Shown here piece by piece: positions 14,936-23,200 of a stretch of 38,638 nt of DNA. How positions within the stretch are numbered: the first letter of the stretch is position 1; every line of letters starts with the position of its first letter. A program made the translations under genes and the position numbers. Below the pieces are notes generated by a model, which did not search any database, had not been told where the DNA came from, and saw nothing but the letters and a program-made list of their open reading frames with translations. The stretch covers positions 1 to 38,638 of the forward strand of contig NZ_WBKM01000345.1 of NCBI RefSeq assembly GCF_015714725.1, in the 5' to 3' direction. The DNA is from Nostoc sp. WHI (GTDB lineage Bacteria > Cyanobacteriota > Cyanobacteriia > Cyanobacteriales > Nostocaceae).

Positions 14936-15966
14936 GTATGTGGAAATTAGTTAAACTCAATTTTGGGCGTAGTCCTGCTCACTTTGGGGAATTGGGAATA
15001 GGGATTGAAGAAACAAGCGATCGCGTCCGTTCTGATGCTTTGTTTAGCGCCTGGGTAAGCGTCTATGCGCGGTTATTCGGTAAAAACGCAGTTGAGGAAT
15101 TATTGCAGAGATTTCCTTGTGAAAAGCAACAGGAATTTATACCCCCCTTCCGCATCAGTTCAACATTCATCTATAGAGAAGTTAGGAATGAAACAATTTA
15201 CTATCTTCCTCGTCTCCTCAAGTTTCCTATCAACTACCCTAATAATGATTTAGCTTTTTTCAAAGATTACAAAAAACTTAACTACTTACCTTTGCAGCTA
15301 TGGCAAAGATGGTATCAGGGAACAGGATTTAATGAAAAGGCTGATACCGAACAACTAATTACTTACACCAATGACTACAACAAAGCCTTTAGAAAAGATA
15401 AAGTTCCGAAAATTGCAGTAGACCGCGTTACTAGAGCTACTAATCTTTATCACACTGGTTTTGTTCAATTCGAGTGGGAGAAAAATCCGGCAGGTTTATA
15501 CTTTTTGTTGCAATTATCTCCAGAAGGGGAGAAATTAGCAGATGAGCTAAAAGCAGCTTTGTATTTGTTAGGAGAAGAAGGACTTGGGGGAGAACGTTCT
15601 AGTGGTGCGGGAAGATTCCAAGTAGAATGGTTAGATATATGTGAACCGTGGGATAAAGTAGTTAAATATAAAGGCACTCACCACACTGTTATTAGTTTGT
15701 TTTGGGATTCTCATATAACCCAAAATTTTCTGGAAGGTGCAGCTTATGAAATACAAGAACGTGGTGGTTGGATAGCTAACGCTAACTTGCGGCGTAAAAT
15801 GGTGCGAATGTTTTCTGAAGGTTCTGTTTTTAAAGAACAACCACAGGGAAAACTTGTAGATGTCACGCCAGTAAAGTTATTAGATGATAAAGGGGAATAT
15901 AAATTCCATCCTATTTACCGTAGTGGAATTAGCTTGAGCTTATCAATCGACATAAAGGAGAAATAA
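14932..15966 (+). CDS. csm4: Csm4, type III-A Cas5-like subunit
   Basis: A RAMP protein of 344 residues. MWKLVKLNFGRSPAHFGELGIG followed by RVRSDALFSAWV is the Csm4 N-terminus. EEGLGGERSSGAGRF (215-229) is the glycine-rich RAMP loop. Csm4 holds the 5' tag of the crRNA and contacts Cas10. The start overlaps the csm3 stop (ATGA at 14932), so the two are translationally coupled; csm5 follows after three bases with a GGAG site. The C-terminal domain (HHTVISLFWDSHITQN to PIYRSGISLSL) is the second ferredoxin-like half. No damage is visible. Confidence 0.92.
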   Translation: MSMWKLVKLNFGRSPAHFGELGIGIEETSDRVRSDALFSAWVSVYARLFGKNAVEELLQRFPCEKQQEFIPPFRISSTFIYREVRNETIYYLPRLLKFPINYPNNDLAFFKDYKKLNYLPLQLWQRWYQGTGFNEKADTEQLITYTNDYNKAFRKDKVPKIAVDRVTRATNLYHTGFVQFEWEKNPAGLYFLLQLSPEGEKLADELKAALYLLGEEGLGGERSSGAGRFQVEWLDICEPWDKVVKYKGTHHTVISLFWDSHITQNFLEGAAYEIQERGGWIANANLRRKMVRMFSEGSVFKEQPQGKLVDVTPVKLLDDKGEYKFHPIYRSGISLSLSIDIKEK

Positions 15967-15969
15967 ACA

Positions 15970-17250
15970 ATGACATTTTCTCCCGAATTTGCTCTTAAGA
16001 AACCTAGTTTCTATCAATCCAAAAGAATACAGTTGACCAGTCAAATTTTACATATAGGCTCATCTGTATCTAGATTGAATCCTTTTGAATATGTGCAGAC
16101 AGATAAAAAAGTCTATCTTCCCAATCAAGAAGCCTTAGCAAAAGCTTTAGTTAAACAAGGAGGACGATTTTTAGATGACTATATTCAAGCAATTGAAGAA
16201 CGTCAAGACATCAGCAGACTTTTAAAACAAGCCTTTGGTTCCGAGTGGTGGAATATAAGTGTAGATGGATGTCAAATTTTTCCTAAAGAAGCCATCAGCC
16301 AAAAGTTGACAAGCGAGAATATTACAGATTTACGCCCCATGATTCGTAATGGTATGGGTCAATTATTTATCCCTGGTTCTTCGATTAAAGGAGCAATTAG
16401 AACTGCCATAGCATATCATTTACTTAAACATAGCGATCGCTATCAAGTACCTTCATCAAAGCGAGTTAGTGAAATTGAGAAAACGTTGAGACAAAAACTA
16501 GGACAAATTAACCAATATCAGCATAAATTTTTAGATGATGATCTGTTCATGGATAGTTTATTTACAGAATTTGATCTCACATATCAAGAGAGAAAATTTA
16601 GAGGTAAAGGGCCAAATACAGACTTTTTAAGAGCGCTCAAAATTACTGATTCAGAACCACTTTTAGAAAGCAAAATGAAAACTAAGACAGGTCAAGAGAT
16701 TCCTGTCAACATACCTGTTGTAGCTGAGGTAATAGTTTCTAGCAGATTCCCTGACTATTTGGCCAAGTATAAAGCATCTATCTATGTCGAAATGGTGCGG
16801 AATGTTCAAACAGAATTTACCCTTACTTTAGATACGGAAATGCTTTCATGGTTTAAGCATAAACAGGGGATGAAGTTACCCTTTAGCAACTTAGATGAAC
16901 TATTGGAAATATGTCAGGAATTTACCCAAGAACAATGGGATTATGAGCATGATTACTGGGAAGAAATTAAGAACAATCCTAGAGCATCAGGCAAAAATTT
17001 AGATTTTAATCATATCCGCGAATTTTACAAACCAGAAAAATCTCCCTATAGTCAGAGATTGGGGTGGGGTAGTGGAATGACAGGAACTACTATAAATTTG
17101 CTGCTTGGCGATGAATTGCGGGAAGATATCCGCGATACTTGTGGTTTAAAAGCACCTGGTTTTGAAGCACCAAAATCTAGGCGGACTGTAATGAATCCCA
17201 ATGGTGAAATCAAATTTGTACCGGGATGGGTTAAGTTTAAGAATTCATAA
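15970..17250 (+). CDS. csm5: Csm5, type III-A 3'-end RAMP subunit
   Basis: A protein of 426 residues. The N-terminal QLTSQILHIGSSVSRLNPFEYV and the RAMP motif LFIPGSSIKGAIRTA (132-146) identify Csm5, which caps the filament at the crRNA 3' end and recruits nucleases for crRNA trimming. The C-terminal segment SQRLGWGSGMTGTTINLLLG is the glycine-rich loop. AGGAG precedes the ATG. cas6 starts five bases after the stop. Length is within the family's range. Confidence 0.9.
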   Translation: MTFSPEFALKKPSFYQSKRIQLTSQILHIGSSVSRLNPFEYVQTDKKVYLPNQEALAKALVKQGGRFLDDYIQAIEERQDISRLLKQAFGSEWWNISVDGCQIFPKEAISQKLTSENITDLRPMIRNGMGQLFIPGSSIKGAIRTAIAYHLLKHSDRYQVPSSKRVSEIEKTLRQKLGQINQYQHKFLDDDLFMDSLFTEFDLTYQERKFRGKGPNTDFLRALKITDSEPLLESKMKTKTGQEIPVNIPVVAEVIVSSRFPDYLAKYKASIYVEMVRNVQTEFTLTLDTEMLSWFKHKQGMKLPFSNLDELLEICQEFTQEQWDYEHDYWEEIKNNPRASGKNLDFNHIREFYKPEKSPYSQRLGWGSGMTGTTINLLLGDELREDIRDTCGLKAPGFEAPKSRRTVMNPNGEIKFVPGWVKFKNS

Positions 17251-17255
17251 CACTA

Positions 17256-18029
17256 ATGCTAATTCATTCTAACTGGACATTGAGCGTGTCTGAACCCACA
17301 ATTTTACCTCGTTCATATACCTTGGAACTGGTGAAACAACTACATCAAAAGCTAGGATTAGAAATAGGAACTGAGGCGATTCCTTCTGTTTCTCACTCAG
17401 GAATAATCGGTTTGTATTCTGTTTCTAGAGAATTTTTAACCTTCCATCCAGAGGAATTTTACAAATTATCTCTGTGTGGATTGCAAGATGTTGCAGCCAA
17501 AGCGATTTCTCACTTCAATTTCTCAGAATCTCTAGAATTTCTGGGAGCAAAGTTTAACGTTATCAACCGTGAAGACGAAATTACTAGTTATGAAGAACTG
17601 TACACAACTTTGGTGGCAAATGAACCAGAACCAATAAAACGATTTGACTTGCAGTTTATTACTCCCACTACTTTTGCTCAGGGTGGAGCAAATTTACCTT
17701 TACCTATACCCTCGTTAATGTTCCGCAGTTGGTTAGAACGTTGGAATCATTTTGCACCTGTCTATTTGGGAAGTGATGAATTAATTGCTTACCTTAGTAA
17801 GGCAATTTTACTCAAAAATCACAAAATTCAAACGCGAAGCTGGCAATTACACAAAGGTTATGTGAATGGATTTGTCGGCAATGTTACGTTACAAGTTTTC
17901 AATCGTGCTGATCCCTTGCTGGCTAATGTGGCTAATTTATTAGTTCAATATGCGCGTTTTGCAGGTACAGGGATGAAAACACGGTTAGGTATGGGACAAA
18001 CATTTGTAAATATGGAAATTAAAGTGTAG
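17256..18029 (+). CDS. cas6: Cas6 crRNA-processing endoribonuclease (operon copy)
   Basis: A protein of 257 residues with the Cas6 plan of two ferredoxin-like domains. A candidate catalytic His47 lies in PSVSHSGIIGLY. RFDLQFITPTTF at ~129-140 begins the second domain, GYVNGFVGNVTLQV lies at 201-214, and the glycine-rich loop FAGTGMKTRLGMGQ spans 235-248. Cas6 cuts the repeat part of pre-crRNA to release guides with an 8-base 5' tag. It lies inside the csm operon, five bases from both neighbours. Since no intact array is present here, it must act on arrays elsewhere. Confidence 0.9.
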   Translation: MLIHSNWTLSVSEPTILPRSYTLELVKQLHQKLGLEIGTEAIPSVSHSGIIGLYSVSREFLTFHPEEFYKLSLCGLQDVAAKAISHFNFSESLEFLGAKFNVINREDEITSYEELYTTLVANEPEPIKRFDLQFITPTTFAQGGANLPLPIPSLMFRSWLERWNHFAPVYLGSDELIAYLSKAILLKNHKIQTRSWQLHKGYVNGFVGNVTLQVFNRADPLLANVANLLVQYARFAGTGMKTRLGMGQTFVNMEIKV

Positions 18030-18034
18030 CAGTT

Positions 18035-19294
18035 ATGAAAGCAATTTCTTTTTTAGGCTTTAATAAAAGAGGATATCAAGAGACTACTTATATCAACCCG
18101 AAGCAACCTGGGGAATATACAACAAAATTCGTACAGGAAGCGTTAGTTGAATTTTACAAACCAGACACTCTCTATGTTCTTCTCACAAAAACGGCAGAAA
18201 CCGGAATTCCAGACAATGAGAATGAATCGTCATGGGAAACTTTAAAGAATAGGTTGGCAGGCAAAGTTAATTTACAACCTATAACAAATGTCCCTGAAGG
18301 ACACACTAATGCTGACATATGGAAACTATTTGAAAAATTGACAGACTGTTTGCAAGAAAACGATTGCGTATTGTTTGACATCACAAATGGCTTTCGCTCT
18401 CTACCTGTTTTAGCATTAATTGCTATCAGTTATTTGCGAGTTGTTCGTCAAGTACAGATTGAAGGTTTAATATATGGCGCATTTGATGCCAAAACTAATG
18501 ACAATAAAACGCCCATCTTTGACTTGTTACCTATAGTCAGCTTGCTGGAGTGGACAACTGCTACTGACCAATTTATTAAAACAGGAAATGGACAGTTACT
18601 AGCAAACTTGCTTTATAGTAGTGACCCCATAGCACAAAACTTGGCAATCAGCATAGAAAGAATCGCCCAAGGGTTGCAGCTATTACGCCCAATGGATGTA
18701 ATTCAAGAAGCAGCAATATTACCTCAACGTATCGCTGCTGCTGCACCAATAGTTTCTCAAAGTGTACCACCATTTGCTACTTTGCTTGGACGCGTAGAAA
18801 AAGATTATGGTAATTTTGGTTTAGCTATTCCAACAGATTATCAAATATGTCCCCAAGCATTGTTATTGCGACAACTGAAAATGGTTGAATGGTATGCAAC
18901 CAAAGGACAAATTGTTCAAGCTTTATCTATGGCGCGAGAGTGGTTACCTTCCTTATTATGTTATCACTTTCAATTAGATCCATTAGATAAGGTAAGTCGA
19001 GATGAGATGGAACTTTTATTAAGTGGAGGTAAAATCAAGGATAAAGACGGTAACACAATTAAGGAGTCGCTATATTTAGAACAATGGTCTAGTGTTCCAA
19101 ACAAAAAGAAAAAGCAAGTGAATAGACTTTGGGGTGGTGAATTCAATCTAGCTAATCTGCGTAACGATGTGCTACACGCAGGCTTTCGTAAAAATCCTAA
19201 AAATGCAGAAGATATTTTGCAGCAGACTGAAGCAATCATTAAAGAACTCCAATCTGTTGCTGAAGTATGGGGTCTACAGGATGAAACTGTATGA
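18035..19294 (+). CDS. CARF-HEPN ribonuclease of the Csx1/Csx2 (TIGR02221) type
   Basis: A protein of 419 residues. The N-terminal CARF domain (~1-190) starts KAISFLGFNKRGYQETTY and contains DITNGFRSLPVLAL at 115-128, the signature of the TM1812/Csx2 group, which binds cyclic oligoadenylate. The C-terminal HEPN domain carries the RNase motif RNDVLH (Arg376 to His381) in an ANLRNDVLHAGF helix. Activation by Cas10's product should trigger non-specific RNA cutting and dormancy or death. It is the last gene of the operon, five bases after cas6. Both the ligand-binding and catalytic motifs are intact. Csx3 upstream is the expected antagonist. Confidence 0.9.
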   Translation: MKAISFLGFNKRGYQETTYINPKQPGEYTTKFVQEALVEFYKPDTLYVLLTKTAETGIPDNENESSWETLKNRLAGKVNLQPITNVPEGHTNADIWKLFEKLTDCLQENDCVLFDITNGFRSLPVLALIAISYLRVVRQVQIEGLIYGAFDAKTNDNKTPIFDLLPIVSLLEWTTATDQFIKTGNGQLLANLLYSSDPIAQNLAISIERIAQGLQLLRPMDVIQEAAILPQRIAAAAPIVSQSVPPFATLLGRVEKDYGNFGLAIPTDYQICPQALLLRQLKMVEWYATKGQIVQALSMAREWLPSLLCYHFQLDPLDKVSRDEMELLLSGGKIKDKDGNTIKESLYLEQWSSVPNKKKKQVNRLWGGEFNLANLRNDVLHAGFRKNPKNAEDILQQTEAIIKELQSVAEVWGLQDETV

Positions 19295-19480
19295 AATTCA
19301 TTCTCTAAACTGTAAGTTAACTAATCTTATGCCTTGTAATCCTGAAAACTCCAAAAGTATCCTTAAACTCTAAACACTTTAAAACAAAACAAATTCTACT
19401 TTGAGGTGAGCGATCGCACAGCTTAAATATCGCTAAACTGGAAATTGAACAACCATATAAATTTTCCTCAGGATGGCAAT

Positions 19481-20101
19481 ATGGCTTTCAGTAGTTACAA
19501 AACTATCGGTGAAGTTCTTAAAGCATTTCAAACTACTTATACTGAATTGAATTTCATGGGTGAAGCTGAGTTCAATATTCCTGATTACTTCCGAGAAGAC
19601 TTAGAAATAGTAATGCGGGAAGGAGTAGTGAATAACTCAGAGTTTGCCATTTGCGAAAACTTGATTTACCCAGTTTTGAAGGAAGTTTAGAAGAAATACA
19701 CTAGTAAGTTTACTTTATGGAGTCATCATTCATTAAATTATGACGAAAAATTATCAGGATTTCCTGAATATATTTTGGCTAAACGTTCTCCTTTAGGCAA
19801 AGTTGTATTTGACAAACCATACTTCATTTTAGTAGAAGCGAAGCAAGATAATTTTGAAACTGGGTGGGCACAATGTCTGACAGAAATGATTGCGGCTCGT
19901 GAACTTAATGGCGAATCGCAGATAATTATCTTTGGTATTGTTTCTAATGGAGATGTATGGCAATTTGGCAAGCTGGAAGCAGATGCTTTCACGAGAAATA
20001 TTAAGTATTATTTCATTCAAGATTTAGATAAACTATTTTCTGCCGTTAATTATGTCTTTCAACAGAACGAATTACAGTTAAATAATCTGGTAACTGCTTA
20101 A
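19481..20101 (+). pseudogene. PD-(D/E)XK-like nuclease-fold protein broken by an amber codon
   Basis: Starting from ATG 19481 (AGGATGG upstream), 69 codons (AFSSYKTIGEVLKAFQ to LIYPVLKEV) meet TAG at 19688-19690. The same frame then continues (KKYTSKFTLWSHHSLNYDEK) to a stop at 20099-20101, 206 codons in all. TGG to TAG in the expected LKEVWKKY context explains the break. FDKPYFILVEAKQDNFETGWAQCLTEM carries the E-x-K of a PD-(D/E)XK fold (Glu119, Lys121). Intact relatives are common in cyanobacteria as short hypothetical nuclease-like proteins. A fragment from ATG 19790 or an alternative start might still be made, but would lack the N-terminal helices. Its place between two parts of the CRISPR island may be chance. 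Confidence 0.75.
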
Positions 20102-20207
20102 ATTTCCAGTTTGATTTACTTATCTGGTGAGATAGCTAGAGTCATCCAAACAATTACATACAGTTTGATAACTTTTCGATAATCGCCTGATTTAATATCT
20201 TGCTTTC

Positions 20208-20246
20208 TATAAACATAATCCCCCCAAGGGGATGGAAATTGCATAC
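20208..20246 (-). repeat. CRISPR-like solo repeat on the minus strand
   Basis: Read on the minus strand the block gives ATTTCCATCCCCTTGGGGGGA, matching the first repeat of the 8984 remnant (ATTTCAATCCCCTTACGGGGA) at 18 of 21 positions. It lies 30 bases before the second cas6 start. It could be a relic of an array or a hairpin recognised by that Cas6. Confidence 0.45.
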
Positions 20247-20275
20247 AATATTTGACATCGTTACAGCATTCCGCG

Positions 20276-21436
20276 ATGCCAAAAGCAGCTACATCCACCA
20301 GGCGCAAAGCCGAGCCACAGTCTGAGTCTCTTCCCACATGGGCAGATGACGCTGAACTGGTGGGATTGGTGTTTGACCTTAAGCCAAGCACTTCCACTTC
20401 CCTCTACTCGCAGTACACAATTGGACTCCATGCCTGGTTTCTTGACCAAGTACGACAATTCAACCCAGAACTTTCTGCATATCTGCACGATGGGGAGTCG
20501 GAAAAGCCCTTCAATATTTCGGCACTAGAAGGTCAACTCCTCGCCAGTGGTAGACAACTACAACTGGAAGCCAAGCAAATTTACCGATGGCACGTTAATG
20601 CTTTGTCTCCAAGAGTGGTGCAGTTTCTCAAGCAATGGTTAGCCCAACTGCCCCAAATCCTGGACTTAAGAGATGCTCCCCTGCAAATAAAACAGGTGAA
20701 TATTGCCCATCCAGCCACTACCTACGCGCAACTATTGCAGTTATTACCAGAGAAACACCATAACGTCAACTTCAGCTTTGTCTCGCCTACTAGCTTTCGC
20801 CGCAAGGGTCATCATTTTCCCCTCCCAGTGCCAGTTAATCTGTTTCACAGCTACCTGCGTCGCTGGAATGATTTTTCGGGAATCCCAATCGAACAAGAAC
20901 CTTTTCTCGATTGGATAGATGAAGGGGTAATTATCCATCAGCATCGCTTGGAATCGGTGAAGGTGGTAGCTGGCAAGCGGGGTTCGGTAACTGGGTTTAC
21001 AGGGGCAATGTCCTGTGGTTTGACTAAAGCTGCTTTGGCTAACTCTGAGTTTACCCGGCTGTTTTATGCTTTGGCACGACTCGCTCCCTACTGCGGTACG
21101 GGACACAAAACTACTTTTGGACTGGGACAAACTCGCTTAGATTGGGTGGAACCAGGGACAAGCGTATCTACTCAGGTGCTAACAAATCTGCTGGGAAAAC
21201 GCATTGATGAATTGACATTGCTATTCACTGCACAACGAAAACGCACAGGAGGCGATCGCACTGATAAAATTGCTTCTACATGGGCAACCATCTTAGCACG
21301 CCGCGAGATGGGAGAATCATTGCAGGTTATATCCGAAGATTTAGAGATGCCTTACGCTACTGTGAAAACTTACGTAAAGTTAGCTCGGCGAACGCTCAAG
21401 CCAGAGAATGCCAATAAAAGGGACTTTGAAAGCTAA
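20276..21436 (+). CDS. cas6: Second Cas6-family endoribonuclease with C-terminal helix-turn-helix
   Basis: 386 residues if ATG 20276 (MPKAATSTRR) is used. The Cas6 core spans ~25-292: SLYSQYTIGLHAWFLDQV with His52 as candidate catalytic residue, FSFVSPTSFRRKG opening the second domain, GSVTGFTGAMSCGL, and the glycine-rich loop YCGTGHKTTFGLGQTR (272-287). Residues ~305-386 add a domain not needed for cleavage, ending in MGESLQVISEDLEMPYATVKTYVKLARRTLK, which looks like a sigma-factor/LuxR-style helix-turn-helix. A solo CRISPR-like repeat lies just upstream. Sequence and length differ clearly from the operon Cas6, so it probably serves a different repeat type or binds DNA for autoregulation. 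It is preceded by the broken nuclease gene and followed by a hairpin at 21510. Confidence 0.88.
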   Translation: MPKAATSTRRKAEPQSESLPTWADDAELVGLVFDLKPSTSTSLYSQYTIGLHAWFLDQVRQFNPELSAYLHDGESEKPFNISALEGQLLASGRQLQLEAKQIYRWHVNALSPRVVQFLKQWLAQLPQILDLRDAPLQIKQVNIAHPATTYAQLLQLLPEKHHNVNFSFVSPTSFRRKGHHFPLPVPVNLFHSYLRRWNDFSGIPIEQEPFLDWIDEGVIIHQHRLESVKVVAGKRGSVTGFTGAMSCGLTKAALANSEFTRLFYALARLAPYCGTGHKTTFGLGQTRLDWVEPGTSVSTQVLTNLLGKRIDELTLLFTAQRKRTGGDRTDKIASTWATILARREMGESLQVISEDLEMPYATVKTYVKLARRTLKPENANKRDFES

Positions 21437-21732
21437 CATAAAATGTGTCTATTTATACAATAAAATAGTAACAATTATTATAGGCTTGTAAAGCCCTTTA
21501 CTTTTATACTTTTGGCGAAACTTCACCGCCAAAAAAACACCAGAGCGATAGGAAATTACCTATGATCAAGTGCAATTGATGCTTATCAAAGGCAACTTGT
21601 TAAGTTGAACATATCCCTGTCAACAGCATAGGTGACTTCCTACGCCCTGGTTATTTCCTTTCATTATTTTAGGTCAACGGCTTTAGGCGATCGCTATAGT
21701 CTTATAATCCAAATGAGTAATTAGCCATCAGC
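21437..21732. other. Convergent intergenic region with a hairpin
   Basis: Lies between the second cas6 (+) and the amidase (-). A perfect 8-bp stem, TTTTGGCG (21510-21517) with CGCCAAAA (21527-21534), could end transcription from either side, although no separate T-run follows. No gene was recognised. Confidence 0.4.
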
Positions 21733-22674
21733 CTAACCAATTAATTTCTGCCAGCTAGCAGGCCCAACAATCCCATCAGCATCTAAACCATTTTGCTGTT
21801 GAAATTTCTTAATTGCAACCTCTGTTTGCGGCCCGTAGACGCCATCATTATCAACACCCAAACGGTATTGCAAGTATGCGACAACTGTACCACCAGCATG
21901 GTTTGGTCTGATGATTCGTTTCGCCAAAATTAGATTTATGGCATTCCATGTAGCTTCGTTAGCAATTCCAGTCGGCTGAACCCCGACAATAGTCTGAAAT
22001 TTTTCTGCGGCAGATTTGGTGTTAGCCCCGGTGAAGCCATCTTCCACTAACGCCTTACCATTTTTATCGGTTATTTTTAGTCGATTTAAGGCTTTTTGCA
22101 GTCTCAGAATAGTGGTATCTACATTATCCTCTTCATCTGATACGGGGTTAACAGGAACACTTGATACTTTACCAGTTAAGCCTTTAACGATCGCATTGGC
22201 CATTGCTTCTGGTTCAAAAAGATTCATATCTTTTGCCGAATCAATGAAGCAACATTCTACAAGAATCGCAGGCATATCTGTGTTTCTCAGAACAAACAAG
22301 TGGGAACCACTCTTAACGCCACGATTGAAAAATCCCAACTTGATGATTTGATCTAATACAGGTTTAGCGATTTTTCTCCCCTGCTCGCTAGTTGCAAATA
22401 TTTCTGTGCCATTCGCTTGCCTGTTAAAGGCGTTAAAATGAATCGAGACAAAAATATCTACTTTACTGCCATTAGCTATAGTACATCTTTTTGAGAGTGA
22501 TTCACGTACTGTACTGGCACTACTTGGTTTACATACTACCACTTCATTTCCTAAAGCTCTTAACTTGGTTATAACTCTATTACCTACATCTAGAGTTAAA
22601 TTATCTTCAATTTTGATTCCTCTAGCTCCTGTGTCTGGTGGGCAATTGTGCCCGCTATCAATTCCAAATTTCAT
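21733..22674 (-). CDS. N-acetylmuramoyl-L-alanine amidase (Amidase_3) with two peptidoglycan-binding repeats
   Basis: A protein of 313 residues. The Amidase_3 domain spans 1-165 with the zinc ligands His9 (DSGHN), Glu23 and His79 (SIHFNA) and the catalytic Glu140 (ILVECCF). It removes the stem peptide from murein. Two C-terminal PG_binding_1 repeats follow: ILRLQKALNRL to NEATWNAINLIL, and VAYLQYRLGVDNDGVYGPQTEVAIKKFQQ to the end. No signal peptide is present: the protein starts MKFGIDSGHN, directly in the first catalytic strand. It is therefore either exported by another route or held in the cytoplasm like a phage endolysin. GAGG lies in front of ATG 22674. Transcribed alone, divergent from chlH. 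Confidence 0.9.
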   Translation of the reverse strand: MKFGIDSGHNCPPDTGARGIKIEDNLTLDVGNRVITKLRALGNEVVVCKPSSASTVRESLSKRCTIANGSKVDIFVSIHFNAFNRQANGTEIFATSEQGRKIAKPVLDQIIKLGFFNRGVKSGSHLFVLRNTDMPAILVECCFIDSAKDMNLFEPEAMANAIVKGLTGKVSSVPVNPVSDEEDNVDTTILRLQKALNRLKITDKNGKALVEDGFTGANTKSAAEKFQTIVGVQPTGIANEATWNAINLILAKRIIRPNHAGGTVVAYLQYRLGVDNDGVYGPQTEVAIKKFQQQNGLDADGIVGPASWQKLIG

Positions 22675-23200
22675 GTTTTCATCCTCAATTTACTTGTTTT
22701 TACACTACTTCAAAACTCTTTCAATTATAGAGACAAAGTTTTGTTATTAAATTCCTTTAAGTATTTGTTGACAATTTCCGCATTATTTTAAGCATTACTA
22801 CGTTGGTAATTTTGTGCAAACCTGAATAGCAAATTTTATATGGTAAAATTCACTAATTAAAAGGGATAATATACCCAAAAACACAACCATTATAATTTAG
22901 CAAAATTGGTAATAAACCTTTGATTTTTGCAATAAATTGCAATGCACCAATTGCGTGCATTATTTAAATAATAACGCCTTGCAAAAGTATAAAGCCATGA
23001 CAATGTACTTAGTACAAGAAGATAAAAAGCAACTATGCAGAAGCAAGAAAACCGATAATACAGGCTTTTCAGCAGTATGTTTATTTCTGCCATTCTGTAT
23101 TAGTACCACTGAATGACCGAAATCTGTGGGTAGATATTTAACAATCAGCCTGAAAGCACGTTTAAAATTTAAGTAAAGAAATATTTCGTAGCTTACAGGC
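22675..23200. other. AT-rich divergent promoter region between amidase and chlH paralogue
   Basis: About 525 bases, AT-rich, with scattered TTGACA-like and TATAAT-like hexamers but no single convincing pair and no coding signal. Regulatory sites of both divergent genes must lie here. I see no riboswitch or tRNA. Confidence 0.5.

Larger units (their letters stand above)
10499..19294 (+). other. Type III-A CRISPR-Cas effector operon with embedded HigB / HigA-Csm2 module
   Basis: Eight consecutive plus-strand genes: cas10, higB, higA::csm2, csm3, csm4, csm5, cas6 and a CARF-HEPN gene, with gaps or overlaps of -8 to about +40 bases. No terminator is visible inside. cas1, cas2 and an intact array are absent from the window, so adaptation and guides must be supplied in trans. 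The order cas10-csm2-csm3-csm4-csm5 is that of subtype III-A; the toxin gene and the antitoxin-Csm2 fusion are the unusual insertions. Confidence 0.85.

Noticed and set aside
20744..21130. 128-codon ORF on the minus strand inside the second cas6
   Set aside because: A shadow of the Cas6 reading frame, with no family features or start signals.
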